64,000 nt of DNA, taken from NCBI GenBank assembly GCA_017165825.1, contig CM029378.1, forward strand, positions 12,314,334 to 12,378,333. The letters run 5' to 3'. Both the position numbers and the translations under genes were made by a program. The notes beneath the pieces were generated by a model, which did not search any database, was not told where the DNA came from, and saw nothing but the letters and a program-made list of their open reading frames with translations. This DNA is from Hepsetus odoe. Its lineage: Eukaryota; Chordata; Actinopteri; Characiformes; Hepsetidae. Below are positions 26,667 to 39,995 of the stretch, piece by piece; within the stretch, counting starts at the first letter, position 1, and each line of letters starts with the position of its first letter.

Positions 26667-28716
26667 GTATACTGATGAATACACACAGGCATCAACTAAG
26701 GGAAAAAAAATGATCCTAAGTAGAAGAATGCAAAGCAAATATTTAGGCAAGCAGCGTAAGCCTCTTCAAGGCCTCAATAGCTAAAAAGTATAAAGGCCTG
26801 TCATGTGTATGGGATGATTTGCTGGTTCTTATGCTGCTATTATGAGAGTGTGGTCTATGCTGATGTTCAGCTTCAGTTGAAGTCAAGTAGATCCTGCTCT
26901 CACTTTAGTGGGGCGAAGGCCAAAATCACAAAGAACAGGTTGAGCATGTTCTGCAGAGTATCACCATCCATATATGCATTGTCATAATTATCACACTGTA
27001 AAAAGAGCTTGAATCCAGTCAGGCCTCATTGCATCACTCCATGTGTATGTTTGTAAATATCTCGATGTGTACAATGTAAGACCACATTGTTCTTTCTGTC
27101 ACCAAATCCAGTCACAGTGAGATTAACACTACAAAGAAGCCCTACGGTCTGTTCTCTGTCTGACTCCTGTTATGACTTAATGGAGAGGTCTTAACCAATC
27201 ATAGTAATATTTCCTACTTCCATGGCTCATACCTCAATTATGTCCCAGCATCTCTTAGTCTTTTTAAAATTAAACATCACTAAACTTCCTAAATGAATCA
27301 ACCTGATTTCCTCAGCACATTTAGCATCAAATCTTAGCACACTGAAAAAAAAAAAATCATGGCAAAATGTTTTTCTTCCACCAAATATACATTTGGTGGA
27401 AGGTGAAATTTGATGAATAATGAGTTTGGTGTCTGTCTTAACTGTAGAATTGAAAGCGAGTAAAGGTTTTTAATATTCATCAACCTGTTAAATTACTACA
27501 GCAAGATGAAAATATATGCTTATGACATTAAGTCAGTCATTTTTATGATTTTGTCAAGTTGGGTCACAAGTCTTTTTGTTATACTTTATACATTTACTTC
27601 AGTATTTTTCTGTATTTCATTGCATCCTTTCTACTCCACACTTATATCCATATTGTTTGCTATGCACCTCTATTTTTTCATGCAGTTTCATTAAGTGCCT
27701 TGACTCCAGTTACATGATTTATTTTCTATGTTAATTACTTCTAAATTTATTTTATATTGTCAGCTGAAAATACATGTTGATATCTTTGTTACATCAATGA
27801 CTAGCATCACTTTGATTTGATAACATTGTGTTACTACTTACTCCAGGAAACAACTGTCTTATGCTTTCATGATCAAGACTGAACCTGTATCTGGCATTGC
27901 AATATTGCCAGCTATGGAGCCTAAAGACTACACTGATCAGCTATTGCAGACAGGCTAGTATGCTTCAGCTAGCAGCAGTAAGAGTATAAACTGCATTTTA
28001 AAATTGAAATGCGTTAAGCACTCACATAAACACTTACATTTATATCCTGTTCTTGCATAAACTTCTTTTTAAATCAGAACTATGCCATATGTTATACCTA
28101 CCTACATATCATAATAAGAGCCAGTGAGTTTTTTATTGTTTTGCCGAGACATAGTGGGCAGTTAAGTCTAAAGGCAAACCACAATTAGTTGCAGCTGTGA
28201 TGGAGAAAAAACACGATAGAGATTCCCAACAGACAAACAGGTATGGCACAAAAGTATTTATTATTATTATTATTAATTATTTAATTTTTTATTAGGATGA
28301 CATTCTCTAAAGGACATCTAAAACAGAAAACATTTTATTCTCTATTTAACAGTATGTTTAATTTAATAAGTTTTGTTGATCTGTGTTCTGTCCCTTCCTT
28401 TACTGTAGTCACACTTGTAATAATAACATCATTTATTATTGAACCACTTCTTTGCAAGCTAGTCTGTTTATATTGTATCATTTATTATAGCAATGGTGCA
28501 TGTTTTCTGAGATGTCACCAGGCATTCCATTCCGAGTGTAAAGTTTATTATTATTATTATTTATTTCAGTTCACCTTTAAAACAAGAATCTTCTAGAAAA
28601 TCAGTTCTCCTCTAGAATATCTAGAAAGAAAAATAAGTTTTTCTAGTATCAACAGTGATGACATTTCTTTGTTCTTTCCTAACCCTATTCCCAAATATAT
28701 TACTGAAGGATTTATA

Positions 28717-29170
28717 TACAGTTCTGTGCAAAAATCTTGAGCCACCCCTTATTTTAAAAAATTGCAAGGGCAAAGGTAATGTGAATCATTGCTGCATGTG
28801 CGAACAGAGTATAAACCTTTTATAAGAAAGAGAGTTTGTATAAATCTTTCCAGCTTGAAGTCAATATTTGACATGACTACCACTTTAACACAGTCTGAAC
28901 TCTCTTAGGCAAGCTTTCTTGCAATTTCTTAAGTCATCAAAGCTCTTGTCTGGATGTTGGCAGCCCTTTTTTTAAGTTCTCTGTCACAATGACACCACAC
29001 TGCTTCTGCCTCTAAAGCTGACCAGGTACAGGGACTGGGCTAAAAATGAGAGCTAAACACCTCTTTAGGAAGAACTTACATTGCTCAGCAATACATTAAA
29101 ACACAAGAAACTCTTGTTCTTTGGAAATAAAATATTAAGAAACGTGGGAAGACTTTCACACAGTACTGTA
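28717..29170. mobile_element. Tc1/mariner-like non-autonomous element
   Basis: Begins TACAGTTCTGTGCAAAAATCTT and ends with an imperfect inverse (...CACAGTACTGTA), flanked by TA. No transposase frame. The interior reads like a reverse-strand Tc1-type remnant. Confidence 0.55.
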
Positions 29171-31050
29171 TCATAGTGGTAGATAAATTTGTGCTAGATT
29201 TTCTATTACAGCATTACCTGAAAAACATGTTATAATTAAAAAAGTGTTTTTTTTATTAAAAAACAAAAACAAACAAAACAATGAGATTAAAACAATCTGT
29301 ATAGTAACCTGTAAATGTAATCACTGGAATGTGTCTTTAAAATAAAATAAACAGTTATGCCAGTTTATACTAAGGCTAGATTATTTGTTTTAAAAAAAAT
29401 ATGCCAAATGATGTATATAAAATTAGCAAATAATTAATTTGCTTTTCTAAATATATTTTTTTATTTAAAATACAAAATATACTTGTATGAATATCAGGAA
29501 TCAACAAACATCAGTTGTCATATCTTTTAAAAACTACAGTATAGATTTTTGACCCTGTCCCTTCTTCTCTCTATTGTTTGATAAATCCTCAACAGTGCCA
29601 TCCTACAGTACCTTCCCCTCCCATGTATGAGCCTGGCATATGAGAACAGAGTGGGCTTTACGGATGGTGCCAGGTGGCACTTGGACCTCTAAGAGCAGCC
29701 GAATGCAGTATATCTACTGCATAATGACTGAAGATAGGCCTCTAGAGAGAACTGAAGGAGGGAAACAGACAGTGATGAGAGGAGGGGAAGCTCGTGATTC
29801 TGGTGCGTTGTCTTGTCGAAGGCATGCTTGTTTTCTTGTCATTATCTCTAGCTGGTGTAGCGCAACAAGCCAGTGGTACATGTGGGAGTAAGCATACGGG
29901 TTAGCGACAAAGGAGCGTGTTCTCTTCGAGTGGCATGTAATCTACTGCTTTACCATGATGTGAAACTGTGCTTAAGCTGCTCACAATCCTGTTATAAGGA
30001 TTTGGGAATTCTTTAAAAAAGAAAGAAAGAAAAAGCAAACGCAGATGAGATTTCTCAGTCCTCTCTCACTCCGTATGCCTTTGTGAGGAGCTTTGACTTT
30101 GATACAGTATCTACAGCAGGAGAATGATTCTCCACATATCAGCTTGCAGTCATGCTGTTGGAAGCCGAGCCAAATTCTGAGCAAGTCGGCTCTTGCAATA
30201 TGTGTCGTAAAGGGATATCAATCACACAGAGGGGATGGTGAAAGATCCAGGCTCGTGTTATTGTTTCCATTGTTGGGAAATACCTGTTTTTCACGTTCTG
30301 ATGAACGTTTTCCTCATTCAGAGCAAAAGCCATGACTTCCTGCCATCTGTGTAAGCAGTTTTTATTGTTTGTGCTGGAAAACAAGTCCTCTAATTATAGC
30401 AATAGGATTTGGTGTGGTAATGTTGAAGTCAACTCTAATCTACATTACCACTGTGTTGTACCTTACAATCCCTCAGCAGGGTGTGAAGTGAGATTTAGAG
30501 AGTCAGAGGTAAAAGCAGATGAAGAATTTTGTTTTTGGGTAAACAAAACAAGAAAGTGAGAGGAAGACAGACCTCTTGAGAGGGTGACGAGGTGATCATG
30601 ACAAATTGTAATGGGGTTCCCTCAGACTAACCCAGTGAGAAAAATGATGACAATGTGTGTCTTTCATTATCAATGACCCCTGTTCAATCAGCACTGGGGG
30701 GGAGATAGCCACAGTCGAGAGCATAAGGCTATGAGACAAAGTAGGGTCTCATCATCACTCAAAGCCTAGAGCCCCTTCCAGAGAACCCTACTAATGACAT
30801 GCCAGCCTTTTCTATAGCAAGTGCGCACACACACACAAAACTATTATAACAAATCTGAAAACATCTCTAGAATTTCTCCAGAATTATATTAATATCAAGT
30901 CAGAATAACACTACAGACTGCATTTTTACTAAATAGCAATGTTACCAGAATTAGTTAAGACTAATATTTTGGCCCAAAACATTTGTTTTATCAATCCATT
31001 CATAGTGCAGAGGGCACAGTACTACAACTTTTTTCCATTAACAATACATT

Positions 31051-31290
31051 CGGGGCAGCGGTGGCCTAGTGGTGAGGGAGTTGGCCCTGCATTGGAAGAT
31101 TGTGGGTTCGATTCCCTCACAAGTAGGTTGCCCTGAGGTACCCCTGAGCAAGGTACTGTCACCGCTCCCTGGGCACTTTCAATAGCTGCACAGTGTTTGT
31201 GTGCATGGGTTAAAAGCAGAGGTCCAATTTCGTTGTGGTTAACACTTGCTGTGCTGTGACCTCGCAATGATAAGGGTTTTCACTTTTCTT
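31051..31290 (+). mobile_element. tRNA-derived SINE (GGCCTAGTGGTTAGGGAG family)
   Basis: CGGGGCAGCGGTGGCCTAGT head, B box GGGTTCGATTCCC, body with TGAGCAAGGTACTGTCACCG and tail TTTTCACTTTTC. Near-complete copy. Confidence 0.85.
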
Positions 31291-32836
31291 TTTCATTTAT
31301 ATGTATCACTGCACATAAGAATTATCTTCACATCTTAATGTGACATTTTGAAGATCAGTGGAATTCACAGAATCACATCAAGATCTACCCATGGAACACA
31401 AATGTGATGTCATCAAAGAATGTGTCACAGCACCATACATGGGTAACCAGCAATGGTTTCTGAACTACCAAGGGACACCTTGCTGATATATAGTGACTGT
31501 GGAGTATCATTCAATTGTTCATATTTCTGCTAAACTGATCAATGACATGCCTGCATCAAGCAAACTTTGGAAGAAAAAAAGGTCAAATCTGGGTCATCAT
31601 GACAAAACCTCATGTTTTTAACAGTCTTACTTGCATTATCTCCTTTTTCTCATTTAAATGTCCCAGGTTTGTGACGTTAAGGTTGGTCCTGAGATTGGTC
31701 CTGCTCTGCAACCTGTTTTATAGATGTCTGCATTCTACACCCTATGTACTCTGGAGAGATGATTTAAAAAGAACCCCTTTTGGGTCTATAAATGACCTTT
31801 AATTGCATGGTTCCTCATAGAACCATTTTCATAAATTACATATTCGCACGTGGGAAAAACCTTTAAAAGTGTACTGAAATGTACATAAAGGTTCTACAGC
31901 AACTGAGGATTTTTTTCTTTAGACCTATACAAATAAGCCAACAACCCTTTTAATGGTGAACTGGGATCCTTGAAAATTGTAGAAAGCTAAGTGAAATGGA
32001 AGAAATTAAATCTAATCAGAGAGGAGGGGAGGACAGACCAGCCTCAGAAATGATTTCATATACATTGTTCAAGTTTTGATAAGAAGCTTCTAAATGTGTT
32101 GTTTGTGCATGTGAACAGACGTGCCAAAGCCAGTTCTGAAATTCTCATGGCGAAGCTACACGCGGGGGGGATATTTGGGTGTGCCTGGTGGGTAGGTTGA
32201 TAGATTAAGTGCTGTGACACCCTTAGAAGCAGGTATCATCATTCAAACTAGCAGCCATTGTGTGAGCATTGTAGGACTACCTGCTGAGGATTAGTGGCAG
32301 CGGTACACCTGTTTCAAGTTTTCATGATTCATATTAAAGATCCAAGACCAAATATAAAATTATAAATAGATACATGAAAGAAAAGGGAAAACACAAAGAT
32401 GTGAAACAGATTACACAATGCCTTTATTTATAGAAAATAAAGATAATAACTGGGAAGATTGCAGAATACCACTTACACATATATTCTGCTTACAGTAAAT
32501 GTGTAAGGGTTTAAGGAGGTGGGGGAAAGAAATGAAGAGAAAGACGGAGCTCTCTCTCCCCCTCTCAATCTTTCAGCAGAGCTGTGAAACAGATGCTGGT
32601 GAGAAGCATTAACAAAAGAGAGCGAAGCACTTCTGACCGCGAGCCCCCGTGCTTGGCAAGTCCTGGAGGTAATAATGGTTAGCAACCTGAAAAATGTTCT
32701 TATCTGAAAAAAGCTTGAGACAGTAATAAATGAAATAATTGTACTAAACACATTAATCCATGTCGGCAGGCCCCAGGGGAGGGTCTGTGTGAACGTTAGA
32801 GGTAGTGAATGGCACTAACCTGCCAACAAAAAGAGT

Positions 32837-33047
32837 CTCTCTCTTTCTCTCTCTCTCTCACACTCCCTCTCTCTCCTCACACACATATTCTCGCTCTTTC
32901 GGTCCCAATCACACCCACTCACTCTCTCCTCTGCAAACAGTGTATTTTTTGCCCTGCCTTTCAGGGAGCACAGCTCGTTATTAATCTTGCTGGCTTGCTT
33001 AGCTTCAGGCATCACAGCGGGACAGCATCTGGGAGAGAGAGACAGAG

Positions 33048-33096
<49 letters not shown>

Positions 33097-33141
33097 AGAG
33101 AAAGAGAGAGAGAAAGAGAGAGAGAAAGAGAGATAGAGAGG
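32837..33141. repeat. (CT)n and (GA)n tracts around unique core
   Basis: CT-rich tract at 32837-32875 and GA tract at 33041-33141, in opposite purine polarity, flank about 150 bp of non-repetitive sequence. Confidence 0.85.
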
Positions 33142-33414
33142 GTGTATAGATGAGCGTGTCCGAGTCTGGGCATGGATAATGCCTGTGCAGTTTCTGCGTG
33201 TGTGTGTGTATGTGTGTTTGCGTGCGCAAGCATGATGTAGACAAAGCAAGTGCCTGTTTGTGAATGGACATGTCTGTGGGTATATTACAAATATGTATAT
33301 GTGCGATATCATCACTCGGCAAAGAGAGGGGCTAGGGCAGAAAGTAGAAAGTGCAGAAGAAAAAAACGGGAGGTCGAAAGAAAAACAGGGAGAGCAAAGA
33401 GAGAATGGCTGTTA

Positions 33415-33436
33415 GAAAGAGAGAGGGAGAGAGAGA

Positions 33437-33489
<53 letters not shown>
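33415..33489. repeat. (GA)n microsatellite
   Basis: GAGAGG lead then a pure GA tract. Confidence 0.95.
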
Positions 33490-33493
<4 letters not shown>

Positions 33494-34089
33494 CCCTATA
33501 AACTCATCAACTCATTAACCATGTCCTAGATAGAATGCCAAGCTGCATTTCCACTGGCCAGGCATGAATAACAAACAGAAGACACAGAGATGCTAAGAAA
33601 GGGAAACGTTCGCTACGGCAACCACCATGGTAATCATCACCAGGAGAATAAATATGTGCCTCAAATCAGCATGTCAGGAGTCTAGTCAGTCTAGGTAAAA
33701 GTAACACAGGGACAGCTGCATCCAGCAGTTTCTCTCTGCAACAGGATGGTGTAGGTGTTTGCTAAATGCAACTGTTGTCATGATTTTGTGTTGGAAAAAC
33801 CTTTCTCACCTTCTAGACGGCAGTGTTGGTTTGATGCCTGCCAGTTAAAGCCAAAAGATGGGCTGAATTTAGAGTTGGAACTCAAATGGGGCAAAATCTG
33901 GGGCCTGGACACTCACGTTGTCTGAGTGACCTTAAGCTTCAGCCTTTACACCGACTGTAGTCTATCCGCAGAGCATGAGAGAGGTGCATGGAGGGATGGA
34001 GTGAAGAACAGATGGATGGGTGCAAATCAATATTTACATTAACGGCCAGGCTTGTACGTTAGATAATAGTGCAGTACTGACACGCTGTC

Positions 34090-34278
34090 CGATTGTGTGA
34101 TGCTGTCTGATTCACTCAGGATGCTGCGTCCCATCAGAACGCGCGTAATTACTAACGCGCATCGGCGCGAGGGCGCGCGCCAGATCAGCCAGCGCGCGCG
34201 TCCGATGTCCGTTCAAATTTGCAGGAATGTCAAATATCGGTGTGCGATGATACAATATAACAGACAGAGGGAGGGAGA

Positions 34279-34336
<58 letters not shown>

Positions 34337-34830
34337 GTGGAGGAGTGGATAGAATAAAGAGAGAGGTGTGATCTCATGAGTGGAATAAAATGAAAAACCC
34401 TACACGCCTGATGCCGCTGCAGCTGCGAGATGGAGGCGGAGAAAACATAGAGTTAAATATCGTATCAAATAATCATGTTTTTAAAGGAAATCATATTAAG
34501 GTTGTTAAGATGTACGCCACTGAATGTCAGGACCGCGCTGCTTTCCCGCGCCGTCTCGGTGATGCGAGGCGACGAGCCGGAGGCGCGCGGCTATTTCCGC
34601 CGACAGAGAACAAGGCTGGGGCGGGGCACGCGCGGTGCCGCTCACCCAATCTCCTCACATAGGGCGGAGCGTATGTGGGTTGGTGCAGCCTATGGCGCCT
34701 CAGCTCGGACACAACACCCCACGTGGGACAAGAACCGTGTGGCCGTGCATCGAGGTTGGTCTGGCCAATCACAAAGGAGCGAGGTGTTAATCTCAACACG
34801 GATTGGTTGGCAGTTTCATACAGTTCTCTA
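34090..34830. promoter_or_regulatory. orphan CpG island with promoter-type motifs
   Basis: Two CpG-dense blocks (about 34138-34205 and 34530-34760) stand out from AT-rich surroundings. Motifs seen: GC box GGGGCGGGGC (34618-34627), CACGTG E-box (34720-34725), CCAAT at 34646-34650 and 34765-34769, and ATTGG at 34802-34806. A possible minus-strand donor (TGG|GTGAGC) is at about 34644. No coding exon is recognisable. It could be the start of a leftward gene with a long first intron, a distal fscn2 start, or an unannotated non-coding transcript. Confidence 0.5.
34268..34336. repeat. (GA)n microsatellite inside the CpG-rich region
   Basis: GGGAGGGAGAGG then a pure GA tract, lying between the two CpG-dense blocks. 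Confidence 0.95.
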
Positions 34831-35089
34831 TTCATCACGATGGGCCCGATAGTTTTTAACCCTTTCCCCACACTAATGTTTGGGCTTCAACATTTTCAGA
34901 AACGAGGTCTTTAGTTTTGTATTACTGTAATTTGTCGGGGAAATTTAATATACAGATGAAAATAAACTTAGAAGCAAACTGGACAAATAAAGGTTTATTT
35001 TTTTATTGCACTGTCAGTCCTCCTTTGGAATTTTTTTTTACCTATTTATGTTTGTTTTTTTGAGAGTCAGAGGTACATTGCTTGAACAG

Positions 35090-35090
<1 letters not shown>

Positions 35091-35159
<69 letters not shown>

Positions 35160-35163
35160 ATGT
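35091..35163. repeat. (TA)n-(TG)n microsatellite
   Basis: TA tract followed by TG tract. Confidence 0.95.
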
Positions 35164-36259
35164 ATACACTCAAACACACGCAACACACGCATTGTGATTA
35201 ATTAAGAATGTTTGAGTGGAAAAAACAGCTCTGCTTTGGTCTACTGTGGGCTAGTTGGGCAAAATTTAAAAAGACAAATTGCATTAGACTTTTGACACTA
35301 ATAGAGGAACAGAGAGTAGAGAGGAGAAATGTCCATCAATTGTAAAACGTCCTGCAAAGAAAGCGGTTAATTACATTGATTTAAAGTACACGCATTTCTA
35401 ACTCTGTCCTTTCAAGCAGTGCAGTAAAAGGTCCCATTCGTGGGGGCAATAAAATGCTGGTTAAAAATAGTTAAGAGAGTATTATCCTATCATCTTCATA
35501 GTCATAGAGGCACCAAGACTGACAAACCGAACATTAATCTTTCCTTTTTTTTTAAGGCCCTTGATGTAGACTGGTCTCTGACACCAGCACAAAAAGCAAT
35601 ACTGCCACCTTCAGGCCACATGGAGATTGGTACGTGATGGCTGGGCATCTACTGGTTTAATTTCTGGCGAATTATGCAGTTAGAGAACAATTTACTACAA
35701 GCACAGGACGAGGAGGTCACGAAGAGCCGCATGGTTACTGCTGCAGTTTCAGCCTCATAGTTGTGTCACAGCAGCAGCCAAACACTAGTCTGCCTGCTGT
35801 ACCTCTGGCTCCATCCCTGTTCTCATCTTTTCTCACTCCACATCGCTGCACCCACATGAAGCACTCTTCATGAATGGGTGAGTGAGTAGAGATCATATGA
35901 GTGGCCAGTTTGTTTATTTGAGGCAGGAGTGACTGATTTTCACCCATTAGGTAGCATTCCTGTGGCCAAGGCTGGTCAGCGGCTGCGTATTATCGCATGA
36001 GAGTAGATCCACTGCACCCATCTCTGAAGTGTAACAACAGAAATACTGTCCAATATACCTGGGGGAGGTAAACACAATCTCAGTAAATAAAGTGACACCT
36101 ACAAATACAAGTTCTGCTCACTGTTTCTGCTCTACAAGGAAGCATAGACTGCTGCGGACAGTTGGTTTAAGTCAGCGGTCAGTGATGACTAGGCTGGGAT
36201 GAAAGCCATCTGCCCCTTTCAGTGCTGCCACATCTTAATTGAAACATGCTACTGTCATA

Positions 36260-36595
36260 TATAGAAAGGGGTGGGGGGCTGATAGAGGGGCCTACAGAAA
36301 TGGCTAACAGCAGTGGATGGGGGTGCAGAATTGATGGAAGGAAAGAGGAGCTTCAGAGTCTTTGGGTAGAAAGGGGAAGAAAGATAGCGAGCAGATAGAG
36401 CGATGGAAATGAGTCTTTGGTTTCTAAAGACAGAGATCAATGGAGAGGGGGTCGAGAGGAGGAGGGTGAGAAAAATTGAGGATGGGGTGAGGAAAGGGCA
36501 AGTGGGAGGAGGGGATGGAAGTGAGAGAGAGATTGGTAGATGATGGAGAGAAAAGATCATAGGTGGAGGAGCATGCAAGAGAGAGAGAAAATGAC

Positions 36596-36628
<33 letters not shown>

Positions 36629-36848
36629 CAGAGAGAGAGAGAGTAGAGAAAGACAGAGAGACAGAGAGAGAGAGAGGGGAGGTCTACATGAGCTGGTAGT
36701 ACTAGGCTAGTGTGGGGTTGCTCCCAACAGTGCAGAGGAAGAGCGGCATTGCAGTTAATAGGGTAGAAAAGGCTGGAGGCTGTTAACTCTGAAATGTTCA
36801 TTTTTAAACTCTAGCTTTTTTCTCAGTCTTTATTCTATCCACTCCTCC

Positions 36849-36904
<56 letters not shown>

Positions 36905-36912
36905 CTCTCTGG
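36260..36912. repeat. purine-rich stretch with (GA)n, then (CT)n
   Basis: GGA/GAGA-rich from 36260 to 36675, then a CT tract at 36855-36912 of opposite polarity. Confidence 0.75.
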
Positions 36913-38325
36913 CCAGTCTTGCTCCTCCCCGGGCCAGTGTGAATGATAGCTATTTGAGTGTCACTGTGGAGGAGCAGGTAATGGGCCCCTAAAGCACCAT
37001 TTCAGAGCAAACCTGGCAGGGCTGGCCTCCCAAAAACATCTGCTCGCCTATCAAGAGCCACTGCTGTTTCAGCCTCACCACATACACACATACACACTAC
37101 AACATATGACCACCCTGCACCACACTGGGTCAGCCTTAGGTAATGGGCCATGGCAATGCACTTGGTGCCAACCATCAACAAATATAACAATTGTGCTTAT
37201 AATTTAGTTGTAGTTTGTTGTATTGAAAAAATAATAGTGAAAATGATTGGGAGAAGTGCCACTCCATGGGGTAATGTTACTTATGTAGAACTGCATCTCA
37301 GGGCAATAGCAAGTGGTTGTACTTCCTGTATCTGCTATTGGCATGTGTTTCATTTCAACTTTGAAGGAGGATTGAACCAACTAACATATGAGTGTTTTAT
37401 AATAAGTATTAGCATTAAAGACTTTTCAGTATAAAACATTTTTACACTGAACAGTTCATTTTACTGAAATCATATTTAAACAAACTTTCAACCAGCATCA
37501 GGTGAACTATTGGAAGGACAATTCATCCTTCTCACTGAAGGGGACACTTTCCAACACCAGGTTGATTTACACTCATGACAGCAACCTATAAGCAGTCCAT
37601 TAACTCTAATTTAGTTAGAATGATTCTTATCCATGCACATTTTCTTCTAAGTTTCATATTATCTTTAAAGTCGGTTGTTTGCCCTTGTAGCAAGAGATCT
37701 ATCAAATCTATGTAGAATTTCTCTGAAAAATAATGTATTCATTTACTATATAGCATCAGTCTGCAACTTATAGCTGAAGTAGCATTTACAACCAACATTG
37801 ATTAATATTTAATTCAGTTACAAATTGTCCAAATGAAAACAAATAGAGAATGACTTCCGCAGAGCTTATTTCTACTCCTGTCTACTTCTACAACTATACT
37901 GTCCTCTAGTGGATTTCTCTAGTATTTCACCTTCATTTTGGTTGGATTTTTGCTTGGTTTTGCGAAGTTCTACATATATTTTTGGCCTAATAATACTTAA
38001 AGCTTTAAACAAGTTACAGAGCCTTTGGAATATATTTGTCAAAATGAGATGAAAGCAAACTTCACTTGGCTAAAATTTAACCCAAGCATACATTTATCTA
38101 ATATCATATCTAGTGATATCCATTAACCTGAAACTACAAACCACAAGAAGTTTAAAAAGAACAGTCTCTCACAATGCTAGTGTTTTATCTACAAACACTT
38201 CTGCATCATAAGAGCTGTTCCAGTTCCGAGGTTGTTCTGGCCCAAAGTAATTAACTGATAGCAGGTCACAGTAGCTCTTTCTCTGTCAAACAACAAAGCC
38301 AAAGGTACACTGTGATGTTACTAAT

Positions 38326-38558
<233 letters not shown>

Positions 38559-39613
38559 TTAATGTTTAACTGTCAAAAAATAAGTACAGTAACACTTCTA
38601 ATAAATATATCCTTTAGGACACATCAATTGTATTCAAAAAGTATTCACGTTCCATAGGCTATTTAATAATTAATATTGATTTACGTGTCTTACGTGTCCG
38701 TGTAATTCTGGTTCTGGTTTATTCAGACACTTATGGTCAATTATTGACAGATGGATTGTCCTGTTTTCAACATACTCTAGGAGAGAGAAGGGAGCTGGGG
38801 CTGTTAGTGGATTAGACTTGGCTAATAATTTAGTGGGATAGTTGAAAGGAAGATTAGGGGAGCTTGTTTCTCTTACAGATATATTTGAGATTTGAACTGG
38901 GTGCAAAATACACACTGCTTTATGCCCTTTAAAAAGGGCTATAAAGAATACAACATAATGGTTAGATATTTATTACACATAACATGTCAAATAAATGTAG
39001 GAAAAATGTTACAGCAACAAAAACCAATTTTCTCTTACTATATGTCCTGTATCTTTGAATCTGCTTTTTCTGTGTGAGCACAAAACACACATGTATAGAG
39101 CCCCCTACAAAGATGAACCCCAGAGCTTGGAATCAGAGAAGCTAAGTAACTCAATACCAAGTGTGTGCTGGAAAACTGATCCCCTAGTCAGCCACTATCG
39201 CTGGGGGAGGGCTCTGGTTACCCAGCTTTGTGTCCCTTCACCATCAGCAAAGAGCTAAAGACTGGTGCAGCGGATAAAGACAGAGGGACCACAAAAAGGG
39301 TGGATTACAGGGCCTCAAATGGATCTGTGGCATAAGACTATCAAGATTGAGAAATTAGACAAAAAGAATTACAAATAACTGAGGACCTGGAAGAAAGGAA
39401 CAAGGTGACACTAGGTACATGTTGACAATTGTTTTTTTTTTTTACTGTGATGCTGTGGTGACAGCATTAGATTCTACTTGTGTTTCTAATGGCCTAAATT
39501 GGCTGGCTATCCTTGCAAGAAGAGAAAATGCTGAAGTCTTGCTAAGGGCCTGCCGGGGGACATATTGGAGGACACTTGTTTTCTTCCAAAGATGTCCCTT
39601 TTTAAAGGGGACA

Positions 39614-39995
39614 CCAATCAAACTGGAGACCAATCAGGTGAAACACTAAGATATAAATGAAGCAAATGGACTGAGAAGAGGAAAAAGAAGAAATTAATCA
39701 AACCGACAGGAAGGAAGAGACAAGAGCAGCAGCAAGAGTGGAGTTACATAGTGCTGCTTGGCCTTGGACAGGAGATCAGTTTTTTGGTAATCCCACAGGT
39801 GGCCACTGGAAAGATAGACTGAAACCTAGGATAAGGTTGGCGAGGTGAACTGAGAAATAGAAGGAGCAAAAGAGGGAAACAGGGAGGAAGGGAGTGAGAG
39901 AGACAGAGGAGAAAGAACCGGTGGGATCAAGGTGACGTCAGCAGCTCACTGGATTGAGGTGTTGAGTCCTGCTGATTTTAATCTGAGCTGATTAG
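39614..39995 (+). promoter_or_regulatory. fscn2: candidate fscn2 promoter with CRX-like and NRL/MAF-like sites
   Basis: Seen in sequence: two CCAAT boxes (39614-39618 and 39630-39634), TATAAA at 39652-39657, TAATCC at 39788-39793, TGACGTCAGCA at 39933-39943 (11 of the 14 bases of a CRE-type MARE), TAATC at 39979-39983 and GATTAG at 39990-39995. TAATC/GATTA is the core bound by OTX/CRX homeodomains, and MARE elements are bound by NRL/MAF. These factors drive photoreceptor genes, which fits retinal fascin. The element lies 350-730 bp before the ATG. The TATA box could start a 5' non-coding exon. Function is inferred. Confidence 0.5.

Larger units (their letters stand above)
26664..34089. other. 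non-coding, repeat-bearing region
   Basis: Contains the Tc1-like element at 28.7 kb, the SINE at 31.05 kb, a 12-bp hairpin at 27375-27402 and GA/CT tracts. No exon recognised. The stretch 32,560-33,030 is non-repetitive and conserved-looking by eye. Confidence 0.4.

Noticed and set aside
31051..31140. tRNA gene
   Set aside because: A and B boxes are present, but the sequence continues into the SINE body shared with other copies and does not fold as a full tRNA.
31700..31990. Possible small MITE with AAAGAACC / GGTTCT-type motifs
   Set aside because: No defined ends or target duplication could be traced.
33415..33489. Regular short repeats that might be taken for a CRISPR-like array
   Set aside because: Pure dinucleotide microsatellite in a eukaryotic genome, with no spacers.
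33005..33501. Ser/Leu- and Arg/Glu-rich frames
   Set aside because: Translations of (CT)n/(GA)n microsatellites. The same applies to Val/Cys and His/Thr frames over (GT)n/(CA)n arrays elsewhere.
34475..34871. Overlapping Arg/Ala-rich frames on both strands of the CpG island
   Set aside because: GC-rich DNA has few stops. The residue content and lack of family resemblance point to composition artefacts.
39085..39260. 5S-rRNA-like or SINE segment (AGAAGCTAAGTAACTC)
   Set aside because: The resemblance is limited to a few bases and no internal control region order is seen.
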